64,000 bases of DNA from Cyanoderma ruficeps (lineage: Eukaryota > Chordata > Aves > Passeriformes > Timaliidae), in contig VZDJ01007747.1 in NCBI GenBank assembly GCA_008694505.1, positions 4,057,390 to 4,121,389 of the forward strand. The letters are read 5' to 3'. The position numbers and the translations under genes are program-made. Positions 25,201-64,000 of the stretch are shown in pieces (position 1 is the stretch's first letter; each line of letters opens with the position of its first letter). Under the pieces are notes generated by a model. The model saw nothing but the letters and a program-made list of their open reading frames with translations. It ran no database searches and was not told where the DNA came from.

Positions 25201-28200
25201 CCCTCCCACCAGCAGGCCCAGGTACATGCTTCCAGGCATCCCGTTCATAAATTACTTGTTTCTTCTTTCTTTGGGGTTTGTCACTTTGCAAAAGTCTGAA
25301 TTCAGTGGTGTCATGCTGCAGTACAGAGCACTTGCCTTTCAGGTGTGATTTGGTATTTTTAGTAAGATTGGTAAATTTCCTAAGGTGGGAGAAAACAAAG
25401 CGTGATTGAGGTGGACCTTGGACATCAGCAAGGGGCCATGCTTTGGAATGGGAGCTGGACTGGATAGACAAGAAGCCTGAGCAGCATTCCTGCCACCAAC
25501 ACTGCTCTGTGGCCTGTGCACAAAGCCCAAGTGATCTGTTCAATCCTTCAGAGAAAAACATTTGCAAACAAACTTACAGCATCGTGCAGAGTCCAAGGGT
25601 TTAAGTTCAAGAGGTTAAGTTCTATTTACCAAGAGAAGTTCACCATCCAGCACAGCAGGTACACACTCACTACCCTTTTGTGCACTCTGCTTAAGCTTCT
25701 CAGAAGTTTTCGTGCTTCAGGAAGGTTTTTTAGCTCCCCTAAGATGCTCTAAAATCTCAGGGTTGAAAAGAAAAGGATGGGAGCAGTGTGATTTGTTGCA
25801 GTTAAATTATGTCATTGTATCATTTGAATTTGTAGCCACAGTCCTGTTTGAGGATGGCTTGATTTAATAAGCAGTTTACTCTGCTGTATTTACTGAAATT
25901 GCTGTCATGCCTGCAGTTCTTATGACAGCTCCCGTTAAGTTTGTAACGTTTAAATTGCATTTGTGTTTGAGTAGAATACTGAGATTTTCCTCTTCTTTTA
26001 ACTCAGATAGCTCTGGCATTGTACAGTAGCAATACTGCTGTGTCCAGATCTGATTTAGATAATTAGAGTATATTCCTCCTTGCACTCTGAGCATTTTCAG
26101 CAGAAATGGAGGATACATGGCACTTGGGCTGCTTACATTAATGAGCAAACCAAAGGTAAAATGCCACAGATTAGCAGGGGGCACTTTCCTCTGTGTGAAG
26201 TGCAGAGTTTGTTTGTGTTGCTCTGATTTATCAGGGACCAGAAGGAAAAAGCTCAGATTTGAAAAATGAACATGACCATGTCCTGCAGTACCCGTCCAGG
26301 TGGATAGCAGTTCTGTGTGATGTTTTGGGACAGAAATGTGCAGAGGAGGGTAAAAATTGCTCCATGTGAAGGTGGTGTCAGACTTGCATAAATAGGTACT
26401 TGGGAAGGATGATGGTGGTGCCAGCTGTCTGACCACAGACAGCCATAGAATGCAGCACTATTTCTGTGACTTTATTGGTGGTCAAAGCCCTGCTCTGACT
26501 AAATGCACTTTATTTTTTAGTGGCCCCCAGCTTTTCTAAACATGTGGCCCAGCATCAATGTACTTCATTTGTTACCTGCTCAGTTGGAAGCCTCTTATTT
26601 ATGAAAAGGAGCATTACTTGGATTCTCAAATATGTAGGTGCTTAAAGTGGTGTTTTGTTGCTGACTGTGCAAATCTTCTTTTTGTTCATTGATTATAATG
26701 GTTCTTGTGTGGCAGCTGGATTAAATTAAGACTGAAGTCTCTGGGCTAAAAGCCCTGATGGAACTTTTGTGCAAAGGCTGCATTTCTCAACTTTGGCACT
26801 TCAGCAGACTGTCTGCATACAATTACGTATCGTAGACTAAATACCTGCAAACCTATGTCTTTGATGAAGCCAGTTCCACAGCAGCTGTGTTTTATTGCCG
26901 TCTACTTTAAAAATAGCTTGGATTTGGACCAGAAAATAACATGGATGAGTCAAATCTGGGACAACTAACCTGTGTCCAGCTCAGTGCTGCTGTGTCAGTT
27001 TGGCCAGAGCTCAGATGAAATGCCAACTCGTCCTCAAAGGAGAGGGAGTGGCTCAGGGTCTCAGTATTCCTTGCTGCAGCTTGAGCCAACAGCTCGTGTC
27101 TCTTGGTGTCCAAGCACAGCTTGGTGTTTAGTAAAGCTGATCAGTGTCTTTCGTAAATCTCTGGGGTCGTAACATTGGTTTCTGAGCTTCAGTGTGAAAA
27201 AAATCTGGCAGCTTCTAAGACCAGCCTGAAGGGTTGGCCTCTTGAGCAGCTAAAATACAACTTAATGATGGTTATGCCTGCTTAGTGGGTTAGACAATTA
27301 CAGCTGTGGCTGATGCAACCATACATTGGGAGAACTTTTGCTTACGCAAAAGGCTGTGTGTGGAGGGAGCATTCCCTACAGTGAAGCTGTTGGCTCTTGA
27401 AAGGATCATGGCAGTACAGCTCTGCAGCTCCAAGTACTGGACTCAGATGGAGGCCTTTCTCCAGTGGCTGCAGTGACAAGGCAGGGAATGTTGCATGGGT
27501 TACTTTGCTGCCTGTATATGAGGTGGGATAACGTGGGATCTGGCACAGCTGTCACCAGTCTTTTTCTCCAGCAAAGCCAGCAGGCAAGATGGGAATTGTT
27601 CACAGGGTCATGAATTGGACCACCCCCAACCCAGATAAAGGGGAGAAACCAAAGGTCAGGATCCCTCACCACTTACTTCTGCAGCTGGTCAGCAAATGCT
27701 GCAGACAGTTGTGAAATGCCTGTATGACCTACAGGAGATTTTAAGGATCTGGGACTAGGATGGTCCTAGAGGGAAGGCTCATTTCCACTGGGAGCATGCA
27801 CAGCTGTGTTGTTCACTAAACTGCCTTCTTTCTGCAGCTTTGTTCCCTCATGGTGGCACCTGAGCATTTCTGCAATTTGCTTTATTGCAGTTAAAATTGC
27901 TGTCTAGCCTAATGTGGGATGTGGGCTGGAGTACAGTCAGGAGAAAAGTGGTTCTCAGTAGTTGCGTGTTTCCACTGCAGCCATCCCTAGTTACTGATGT
28001 GGCTTGGCCCAGGGAGTCTTGAAGATGAAATCTAAATTTGCCATCACAATGTGCAGAAAAATATACAGCAAATTACAGGTCATGACAACTTGGGATTTTG
28101 TATTTTACTGCATTCCTCACACTGTTTAGCAATAGAATCCTCTCTCTCTGTGTATTACCTGCACATTTGCAGCTTCTGGGGGGACAGGGGACAACTTGCA

Positions 28201-29918
28201 CTTGAAGCCAACCCAGTGGTGGGAAGCTTCTGAACATTTGGGTTGATGAGTGTAGACAGAATGTCTGCTTTAACTTGGTTTTAAGTGGCCACTGCCTGAT
28301 TCAGAATCCAATGTGTGTGTATGAGTATGTGTAAATAGCATTTTAAGAAGATGCCAGCAATGAGGCCAAACCAACCAGGAGCGTGCTATTCCTTCTTCGC
28401 CCTCACGCAGTTTGAGAACAGACAGCCTGACTGAAAACCCAATTTGTTTCTCTTTATGTGGGATAAATCACTCTCCAGGTTGAGCTTGTACACAAGGCCA
28501 TAAATCCTGGGAAGGTGCTGCTGAGGTCAGTGGTTGTGTAAGTGTAGGTAGAGGGTGCTCAGAAGAGACATGAGAGCACCTCAGAACCCTGATGCCACAC
28601 CACAAAGCAGGGTGGAAAGGGGCCACACTGAAATCTCAGCTGAATTCTCTGCTGTAATTTTTTAGTTAAGGTTCCTATCGTGTGCATCTATTTTTAACAC
28701 AGTTAAAATTAAACTCTGCAGCCAAGGCTGAGTGCTAGAAATTCTTTCTTCACTACTTAGAGCATTGCCAGCATCTTTTTAAACAACTTTCTTCTCCTCT
28801 TCTGCAGCCTCAGATACAGGATACTTCAGCTATATGGGATAGTAAGTATCAGGTCTCCACCCTCAGGCTTGACCTCCTAAAAGACTTCCAGCAATGAGTA
28901 GATGAGATGGTTGTGACAGTGTCTGGTATCAGCTTTTAATTTGTGAGAATTTTCCTTGGTCCTCTGTTCGTGGATAGTAACTGCTGAAAATCTGCATGAA
29001 ACTGTCCTTAATTCACCCTGCCTGATGCTGTTGCACAGATGGCATCTGCAATCATTAGATCAAAGAGCAGTGGAGTAGCTAAATGAGACTTCCAAGTTGG
29101 GGTCAAAGCCTCAATTTTCATTCTGGAGTTCCAGCCTCGATACAACCACACTTGCAACAGCCTCCTGGTCTGCAGGATGTTCTACATCCCACACTTCAGA
29201 GTCAGGCTCTGCCTTCTGTCCCACAGACCTACCTGTCCTGTAGGGTTGTTTTATTTGTCTTTAAAATAGCAGACCCTAAATTTCTTGAGGCTGCTTCTGC
29301 TTTATCTGCTCATCGACTACTAAGCAGATATAAACCAAAGCTGTTTGTTTTGCTCAGTACAGCACTCCACTTGTTGAGTACTTAGAATTTGCCTTGAGCT
29401 TCATTTAGGGGAATGGGAGGGTGGTGGTTGTATTTAGGCTGCTGTATCAGGACCATGGCAGGCAAAAAGGATCCCGTGTTTTGGCTGTATTGGTTCAGTC
29501 AAAAGAGGGTGAGGTGATTGATGAGCCCCTAATGCAGGCTGGGATAGCGGGAGCAATGTGAGCTGGCCCTACTGAGCCTTCCCATTGCTAGGTCTGAGCA
29601 CTGCCAGCTACCACTGCTTTGAAGTTGGTAGCTGGTATCTCCACAAATGTTAAAAAGCTTCATTATCTTGATCTCAATTGACTCAAACCACATTTTTCCT
29701 ATCAAAAAGAAATTTACATTTTGTGTATGTCTGCAAAAGAATTCTTAAAAAAATTCAACAGTGACTGTTTCATAATATAGTGCAAAATTTATAGACTATA
29801 GGCTGTTCTTTCCCTTCCCTGGAAGGGAAGAATATTACAATTATCCTTTTTTAATCTTTCTTGTTATCCATTGTGTATGGCAGGTGGAGGTGAGAATAGA
29901 TTGAGACTTACTGTAAAT

Positions 29919-30945
29919 CACAGAATGATTTGGGTTGGAAGGCACCTTAGTCTAGTTCCAACCCACCTCCCCCACCATGGGCAGGGACATCTTCCACTAG
30001 GGCAGGTTGCCCCAAGCCCCATCCAACCTGGCCTTGAACACTTCTAGGGATAAGGCATATACAGCTTTTATGGACAACCTGTTCCAGTGCTTCACAGTAG
30101 AGACTTTTTTCCTAATATCCAATCTAAACCTGTCCTCTCTCATCTTAAAGCCATTCCACCTCATGCTACCACTACATGCCCTTGTTCTCCAGCTGTCTTG
30201 TTGGCCCCCTTGAGGTGCTGGAAGATGCTATAAGGTCTCTCCAGAGCTTCTCTTCTCAATGCTGAACAACCCCAGCTGTCCCAGCCTGTCCTAACAGCGG
30301 AGATGTTCCAGCACTATGATCATCTCCATAGTCTCCTCTGGACTTGCTCCAACAGGTCCCTGTCCTTCCTGTGCTGGTACCCCAGAGCTGGATGCAGCAC
30401 TGCAGCTGAGGTCTCACCAGAGCAGAGGGGCAGAATCCCTTTCCTGGCCCTGCTGCCCACAGGGCTTTTGATGCAGCCCAGGACACATCTGGCCTTCTGG
30501 GCTGTGAGGGCACTTTGCCAGTTCTTGACAAGTTTGTCATCCCCCCGCACCCTCAAGTCCCACTTTGCACAGCCCTGCTTCTCAAGCCTGTCCAGATCCT
30601 CTGGATGGTATCCCTGTGCTGCAGCGTGTCAACCGTGCCACACAACTTGTCATTAGAGAACTTGCCAATGGATGAGGGAGCACTCAGTCCCACTGTCCAT
30701 GTCACCAGCAAAGATGTGAAACAGGGCCAGGCCCAGTGATGACCCCCAGACAACCCCACTCATCCCTGGCCTCCACCTGGACATCAAGATACTGACTTCA
30801 GCTCTTTGAGTGCAACCAGCCAGCCAATTCCTTATCCCCTGAGTGCTCCACCCATCAGATCCATGTCTCTCCAGTTTAGAGATAAGGATGCCATGCGGGG
30901 CAGTGTCCAGTGCTTTGCGGAGGCCCAGATGCCTGATGTACTGAC
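29919..30945 (-). mobile_element. CR1 LINE, 5'-truncated copy with decayed reverse-transcriptase end
   Basis: The plus strand begins CACAGAATGATTTGGGTTGG, the reverse complement of the CR1 3' end, so the element lies on the minus strand with its 3' end at about 29919. The minus strand in 30320-30556 keeps a recognisable piece of the CR1 ORF2 C-terminal region (for example LTAQKARCVLGCIKSP and LLEQVQRR). The frame is broken across the rest, so the copy is inactive. Similarity fades near 30945. At about 1.03 kb it is the largest mobile element in the window. Confidence 0.92.
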
Positions 30946-32477
30946 ACAGACTCAGAGAGAACCTGGATGATGATTTTTAACAGATTTCTGCACCATATTA
31001 GCAAAGTATAGTTCTATCCTAAAAGAGTGGCTAAGAAGTAGCCCATAGAGAGAATTATCAGCAGTAGCCTTGCTACATTAGTTGAGATCCTTCCTTCTTT
31101 TAAATCACCTTAACTGTTACTCTTCCAAAGACATTGCTGTTTTCTCTTTTTAAAAGGCACCCACTACAGCAGTGGGGAACTCAGCACAGCAGCATTCAGC
31201 TGTGCCACAACAAACACTAACCTTGGAGGATCACCTCTGGGATAGAAAAACTGTGTTTTTCTAAACTGAGGGAGGATCTCTAAAATTCAGGATTTCACGG
31301 AGAAATCTTTGTGCCGCCTTGTTTCTTGCTGCCATGCAAGAGTTGAACAGAATTCCAATAGTTTGTTGTATAATGTAAACCTTTATTGACTGAACACTTA
31401 CCTGAAAACTCGTACCACTCTTAAAATTGGTAGGTTTCAGTCATGATTTGAAGTGATAGTAGAAGTCTTAGTGTGAAGGTGAAATTCCATGAAAATCCTG
31501 GGCGTGATGTGATTTGGGGAGTTTTTGGAGGTTTAGGCTTTTTGTTTGGTTGATTGTTTTTTGAAGGGTCACAGTTTTTCAATGCAAGCAGGTAACTGCT
31601 TTTTGTAAGCTGTACGATGATGTTTGAATTGTAATGGTACTTTTTTGTGAATAATGGGTGTATATTTTATTCATTAAATGTATTGAAAACCAAAGGGGTT
31701 TTTTCCTTCTAATGAAGGAGTTTGCACTTGAACCTCAGCCAGCATGTACAGTAATGTCCTTCTCAAGACATAACATCAGTGCTGCCATTCAGGAGGAGGA
31801 GCTGCCATCAGCCTACTTTGAACTAGTGCTGCAAGAACATTTGCCAAAGGTGACTGAAGTCCCAGGGCCATACCTGCTGCACTCCTGTGACAATGTCTGC
31901 CCTGCAGGCACATCCCAAAGAACAATTCTGAAGAAATAGCTATAAGGCCTGAGGTAGGTGTGATCTTAAAAAAGTATGGCTTAGTCTCCAGGAGGGATTT
32001 AAGAACTTCAAGCATCTGGTACTAAATGGGATTTATCTTGCTACTACATGGAAATTTGACAGGCTCCGTGTTGCATTTCCTGTTAATGTGTTAATGGCTT
32101 GATCAGCTAAAGTTGGTTGGGATGGGCAGGTTTATTCCCGATCCCTGCATTTCAGTGAGTACTGAAAGCCAGGAACTGAAAAACAAAAGGTGTAAAAAAC
32201 CCAAAATAAAAACAGCACAAACCCAGCACCAAAACCCAGCACAAAACACCCCTTAATCTTAAGTAGTGGAGAAGGACTGAATCCCAGCTGAATCCCACTC
32301 AGATTTGGTAAGCAAACTGCATGTTCCATTCCTTCCCCAAAGCAGTGCAGTTCCAGGTGACAGCAGAAAACCACATGCCAGAGAAGCAGCAGCCCTGGGT
32401 ATTAGGGATTTGTAACACGGGGCCAAGTTCTTGCCTGCAGAGAAAAAAAAACCAAACTGGAGCTGGGGCTGTCCTGT

Positions 32478-32548
32478 GCAGGGGCAGGAGCTGGACTCCA
32501 ATGATCCTTGTGGATCCCTTCCAGCTGCAGCTATTCTACGATTCTACT
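32478..32548 (+). mobile_element. CR1 LINE 3'-end fragment
   Basis: GGGGCAGGAGCTGGACTCCA, then ATGATCCTTGTGGATCCCTT and a tail of ATTCTACGATTCT match a CR1 3' end of a different subtype from the other copies. Plus orientation, about 70 bases. Confidence 0.85.
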
Positions 32549-33014
32549 TGTTCTGCTGTAGATTGTACAGGGCTGGGAGAAGCACATCTGCTGTTCTGAA
32601 CCTCTGAGGCCAAAATGGGTTGTGACCCTCAGAAGGGCTCAGGCACACACCTCTCAGGCACTCCTCAGAACTGAGAGCAGGCACAGCTGGTATGTGGGTG
32701 CAGAACTGGGAGAAGGTGAGCAAACAATCTGACAGGGTGAGATCCTGGCACTTGTGTCTATGGCACTACCCGTAGGCACACAGTTCAGCAGCTCGTGGCT
32801 TCATCGTTTCCCCTTTCCTCAGAAACCACGAAGAATGATAGCAGTGATCTTTTTTTCCCTTCTGTTAGGCACTGAGGTGCATATGGTTCCCTCAAATACT
32901 TCTGGGTGTTTTAATCACTGTTACTGTTGTGCTCACACTGACAGTGAGTTACAGTGTGCATGCCCAAACTGAGTACTTGAGATTGAGAATCTCCCTTCTC
33001 ATAAACAGACAGAC

Positions 33015-33350
33015 AGAAAAGCTGAGTTTGTACCTGCTTTATTAGAAAACTAACCCAGGCCGTTTCAGCTCTCTGCATAGTCACAGACACCTCTGGGAGC
33101 TTGTTTCCCAGGGCTGTGTGGAAATCACATTTCCAAGTGCCACATCAAAGCGTGGGAGATGCAAATGGCTGTATCCTGCTTTTCTGTGGCCCATCTGCCT
33201 TTGGCTGATGCATCCAGGGAAGGCTGGGACTTCAAGCTGCTTGAAGTAAAACCAACAAGTGCGATGCTGCACAATTGGACACCAAAGTTCGTTTGCAGAC
33301 AGAACGAAACACATGGTTCTTTAGTTGCTTGTGTGCTTTTTCTCTTGAGG
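33015..33350 (-). other. GATB: probable GATB 3' UTR
   Basis: This noncoding stretch runs from the GATB stop to the likely cleavage zone after the AATAAA at 33038. It has no repeat that I recognise. The end is inferred from the hexamer and its downstream U/GU-rich element. Confidence 0.55.
33038..33043 (-). terminator. GATB: candidate poly(A) signal AATAAA of GATB
   Basis: On the minus strand AATAAA lies about 310 bases after the GATB stop. It is followed within 15-35 bases by TTTTCTGTCTGTCTGTTTAT, a good U/GU-rich downstream element. This gives a short 3' UTR of about 330 bases. Confidence 0.6.
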
Positions 33351-59400
<26,050 letters not shown>

Positions 59401-62400
59401 CTAAGGAAACATGACACATGCTTTTGCTCAGATACTCAGTATGTTACAAATGTGTCTCCCACACACTGCCTTATAAGGAGCATATATTCAATTTCACTTG
59501 CCTTCAGTCACCATTAGATCTCTTTCTTTGTGTGGGTAGTTCTTATTCATCATTAAAGTTGTGGTAGCTATAAATCTGCAAAGCTTTAAGAGGAAAAAAA
59601 CAAGCTATTCAGTCATTTTGTCATACCACATATGGAGGTGTGCACTGTTCTGGCTTGCTACTTTTGCAAACATTCAGTCCTTTCGAATCTTTGACGGTAC
59701 AGGAGACAAATCATAGCACGTGATAACTGACTTGTACCCAGCTGTCAGCTCATACTGGGAATTTGAAACACAGGGGATTTGCATTAGGGACTGCAGTGCC
59801 ATTACAGTAGAACACTTCAGAACACCTGTAACCCCAGAACCACGGTGAATTGATGAGTATCTACACATACCATACGTTTCAATGCTTCGCTTAACCAGGA
59901 TGAAATGATGCACACTTACATCTTTGCTAAAACAGAACCCAAAAGACAGCAATTGGTCCCCTGGCTACAAGTGTACATGTTTCCAGCACCCAAGAAACCC
60001 ATCTGATTAAGGCTTTTGCAGAAGCCCATGTTATCCAAAGACCCAGCAAGGTCTTCACAAAGAAATAAAGGATGTAAACGCAGTTTTTCACCATGGACTC
60101 ATCATTCTCAGCACTACACCCTTCCATCTCCTCAGCAGGGTCAGGATCCAGAGGAGAAAGAAAATTTCACTCCAAAAACTACTGACAAATGATGGCTTTT
60201 TTCAGATGTGCTCTCATTAATTTAACAGTTCGTTTAACTAACATCAAATGGATGAAACTGAAAAGGAAAAAAAGACTGAATTTGTCTTAGTACAATTCTG
60301 ACATGCTCACACTTACAGCATTTTGAAACAGGAACAGAACTTTATCCATCTTGTTCTGCACTGTACAGCTGCCAAGAAGTCTATTTCCAGCAGGACCATT
60401 AAAGGAGCACATTATGTAAAAGAATGTACATGACTTCATCTGCATTGACCAGAACATAAAAGGCTTAAATAATGTTTTCTTCCATGTTTCTGACAGTATT
60501 TACTTTTTATACTCTCCAGCCTGATTTCTGAAAACATATTAAGCAGCTGTACATTTCCCATCATCCCACATCTACAGCCAGAAAATGAATCTCTATTTTA
60601 CTCATTTAGTTTTTAAAAATCAAAATAGTAAAAGGGGATATGGGCAACTTTTCATGTAAGAAAAACTTCAAAATTGCTTTTACAGAAAAGAAATTAAATA
60701 TTTAAGACATTTAACAAGGGAACTTTCAGATCTTTAGTGTAGCTATATATGGCTAACTAGAACACATCATCTGTTCAGGCATATTTTACTTATTAAAAAA
60801 TTTAAGAGATACATAAAGCAAATTCTAGACAAGAAAAAAGGAAGAACAATCTCCCTTTGAAATACCAATCCACAGCAAAATGCACAAAATTAGTCCTGAC
60901 TCTAATCTAAAGAAAATTGGTAACTACAAAATATTAATTTATTTTAGTAGCATAACTGCAGTTCATTATATAGTAGATGCTCCTGTTTTCAATAATTAAA
61001 TGCTTCCAGACAGCACAGACACTTTTTTTTACTGTTTAAGGAATTCTGTAACAGCGGTAGTCAAACTGTTCAATGTTTAAAATATCTTCGTATTTCTAAA
61101 TACACAGACAAATTTCCTCTTACTAAAACCTTATGGCACAATCCTGTTCAGCTTTACAGATTAGTGAGGACCTTGCCAGTCAGTCCTTTAAAAACCGGCC
61201 ACCAGACACCCACTAAGCCTCCATAAGGACTGGTAGACTCAAAACAGCACTGCTTCAAAGCAGTGAATCATATCTTGCTACATGTGACTGACTGCAATCA
61301 GTGAACAAGACAAACCCCAACTCCTGAGTCACAATCAGCAAAAGCTTCATAGCACTTCATTGCTCTTCAATTTTTACTTCAAACAGGGTAGTGTGTATCT
61401 TACTCATTGTCCTAAGGGATAGTCTGCTTTGAGGTGAAAGAAAGAATCCCCACATATACACTACTTAAACCAGAGAGAATCTTTTGCTCCACAGCTGATG
61501 AAACATTTTGGTGGCTCTGGGGAAAAACTGGCGTAAAAACATGAAGTATTGATTATTTTTTATGTAGTACTACTAAGCATTTAGATGACTCTGATGTGTA
61601 TGTGTCCCCAGTGTACTGGATCACAGTATCCAAATCATTGTATATGCACCATTACTCACTCAACTTCCCGTGCTATTCCTTCACCGACCCCAGTGGTGAG
61701 AGAAGGCCTTGCAAAGCAGATCCCTCCTGCTATGGCATACTGAGACGGCTGCCCTGCCAGTCTGCTTCCTCTGCCCTGTGTGCCTTTAAAAAACACAACC
61801 CCAACCCAACCAGTGACCCTCTTCTTCTTCAAAAATCAAAACTTACCTAATACTGCTTCATGTCTGAAGTGACTTTTATTACTCACTGCCATGACTGTGA
61901 GCACAAAGCACAATTGTTTAAGCAAACCACCACCTTTCCTTCAAACAAGCCTTGCTTTTCAGATAATCTGCCGTGATAAACATCAATTCAGTATGTGAAA
62001 CTTCCCATACTAATGACCTAGAGTAAGTCCTCCAGCTTGTTTATGCAGTAAGCTGTTATTAAGTTGACAGCTTTGACTAGCACCAAAGATTTAAATTACT
62101 GGCTTGAACTGACAAGCTGCCTGTCTGCTATGTTAGCAAAGTGCTGGCCTTGAAAGCAATCTGTGTAGTTCCTGCAGTAGCTATGGACAAAACACAATAG
62201 TCTATAAAGATTTCTTCAATATTTCTGCTCTTCTAAATTGGAAGCATCCCTCCTAGTATTTGAAGAAAATCCTAGAGAGCTATTACAAAAGGAAATGTAA
62301 ATTGTTTGTATTGGAAACTCATGAAAAACCTTAACAATGGCATCACAACACCAGCACCATTTCCCTCGTAGCTATGGCCTCCTGCTACAGCACCATGGTA

Positions 62401-64000
62401 ACTGAGCACTAAAGGAATGAAAGAACAGTCCAACCAAGACCTCTCTTTTTCTGCTACTTGTCTATTCTTTACATCTAGACCACAAGTGGAAAGACTCCTT
62501 TTAAAAAATTATCTTTATTTGCAAGTTCAGTTTAGCCAAGACCTTAGTTTAAAATATGATATTCAATAGCTATTCAAAACTATACACGATACCTTCAACA
62601 GCATAAATTCCCACCAAAATCAATTTTCTAACATCTTTTTCTTTAACAACAGGTTTAGTCCTTATATTATTAAAGAAAGTTGGCACCCTTTTATGTAATG
62701 TGAAGATATATGTTTCTATATTTAGTAAATTGGTATGTTTAGATATTAAAGAGGGTAGGAAAAAGAAATATCTAAATAATTGGGGGGAAAAAGAAATATC
62801 TAAATAACTCTCCTGGAAAAAGTTTATTTTTGCTACTTGTTACAAAAAAACAATAATCTCTGCAATAAGATTTGCACTGAGGAAGCCTATCTTACAGAAG
62901 AAAATATTCCTTGTACTAAAAACAGTAAAATCAAAATAATTCCCCAGAAATTTGTGAAGTTTTTGATTCTAGGTCACACACTTTAATAAAGTAGATTTAA
63001 TATTCACTGGTTATCTTAAGACATTCAATCCTACTTACAATCACGAAAAAATCAGCATTAATCAGATTACCTACAGGACTGTTTATCTAAGAAACATTTA
63101 ATTTTAGCTCCTTTTCATTCAAAATAATATCTGAAAGAAGAAGTGGTACAACATACTCAGTCAGCTCTCTGTAGACGAGACACTAATCTTTAGAAGCCTC
63201 AACAGATATATCTAATCACATTTTCAAGTACTCCTATTTCATCTCACTCTGATTTTTATTTGCTTCTTCTAATGGATATACTCAGTCTTACTATTCTAGC
63301 TGTGTTAAAAGTACCAAATTGCTGCAATATATGGTTCTTTGAAGTGCAATCGTAAGTTAAACTTCAAAATAGAACACCCTTATATGTGCTTAGTCCCAGT
63401 GTAATGGTGGCTGTTCAGGCTGACACTGTAGATGAGTACTTACTGCTCTGCAGCATCCTGCCTTGGCATCCTCCCACACACAGAGAAGGGACCAACTGGA
63501 GCTATGCATCTACAGAACGTACGTGCAATAAATCAAGAGCTGACCATTTCCCAAATTTACTTCAACAGGTTGCAATCAGACTCCATCCTCCAAAGCATGC
63601 AATAAAAATTTAAAAGTCAAGACAACTGAAGTCCTGTCATTTGTTAGGTGTTCAAAGAGCCCAAAGTCCAAAACTTGAGGAACCAAATTTCAGAGAAAAT
63701 TTTAAAAGCTTCAGTTTAGTGTCCTCTTCTCTTAGTCCAGTATGCTACTTCACAGCATGCTTGCTGCCCCAGTATGAACATTATGTTCTTTTCCCTAAGG
63801 AAAGGGGCAAGACAGAAGGGGCACGAGCACCAGACATTTTAAATTGCGATCTTAGCTTTATCAGAAGAGATTCCAGCTTAAGAGAACACAATGGCAACTC
63901 AGAAGCTGAAACAACAAAGGCGATGAGGAGCATTAAACATACTTAATGCACTTTGAAACCTTCCTTTCCATAGTCTGGTACCAAAGCCATACACTGCTCT
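59401..64000 (-). other. GATB: GATB upstream intron, running off the window
   Basis: I found no match here to the missing GatB N terminus (the region expected to carry the mitochondrial presequence and the first catalytic-core strands). It is AT-rich and probably part of one intron. It holds a short tandem duplication at 62760-62807. Confidence 0.65.
62760..62807. repeat. two-copy tandem duplication, 28-bp period
   Basis: AAAAAGAAATATCTAAATAA occurs at 62760 and again at 62788, separated by a TTGGGGGG-containing spacer. Confidence 0.9.

Larger units (their letters stand above)
22286..33014. other. intergenic region between convergent 3' ends
   Basis: About 10.7 kb separates the likely 3' ends of FHIP1A and GATB. 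It holds a CR1 copy of about 1 kb (29919-30945) and a short CR1 tail (32478-32548). Several open frames of 60-186 codons occur on both strands; none has a family I recognise or splice support, so I treat them as chance frames. Confidence 0.7.

Noticed and set aside
25052..25567. 171-codon minus-strand frame in intergenic DNA
   Set aside because: No domain, signal peptide or splice support; overlapping open frames on the plus strand are of equal quality, so chance is the simplest reading.
30256..30759. Several overlapping 68-117-codon frames on both strands that look like small genes
   Set aside because: They fall inside the CR1 copy; the minus-strand ones are decayed CR1 ORF2 pieces and the plus-strand ones are their shadows.
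61130..61260. Possible N-terminal GATB exon near 61130-61260 on the minus strand
   Set aside because: The minus-strand translation has stops and lacks the expected GLEIH-type motif of GatB.

Overview
This window is vertebrate nuclear DNA, most probably from a bird. It holds CR1 LINE fragments with avian-style 3' ends, compact introns, little other interspersed repeat, and exon-intron genes with canonical GT-AG splice sites. It is not prokaryotic: operons, Shine-Dalgarno sites, CRISPR arrays and phage genes are absent, and most open frames are chance frames in introns or intergenic DNA.

Two genes point tail to tail. On the + strand, 7534-21319 holds the last seven coding exons of an FHIP-family gene. 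From protein pattern and synteny I call it FHIP1A (FAM160A1), part of the FTS-Hook-FHIP adaptor that couples dynein to vesicle cargo. Its 681 visible codons are the C-terminal two-thirds; the N-terminal exons lie before the window. On the - strand, 59400 down to 33351 holds the last eleven coding exons of GATB (PET112), the B subunit of the mitochondrial glutamyl-tRNA(Gln) amidotransferase. Its 448 visible codons lack only about the first 110, which lie beyond position 64000. I rebuilt every exon by hand: all junctions are GT-AG, all phases join, and neither gene shows an internal stop.

Layout: 1-7533 is FHIP1A upstream intron with a CR1 tail at the left edge. 7534-21319 is FHIP1A coding exons and introns. 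21320 to about 22285 is its likely 3' UTR. About 22285-33020 is the intergenic gap between the convergent 3' ends, with a CR1 copy of about 1 kb. 33020-33350 is the GATB 3' UTR. 33351-59400 is GATB exons and introns, with a 15-N assembly gap. 59401-64000 is upstream GATB intron. Both promoters are outside the window.

The two genes share no pathway; their adjacency is old synteny, seen also on human chromosome 4. I found no undescribed system. The points most worth a second look are the in-frame-skippable 45-nt catalytic exon of GATB, the symmetric 1041-nt exon of FHIP1A with its readthrough end, a CpG-dense intronic block, an unclassified GC-rich element, and a 231-codon antisense open frame.
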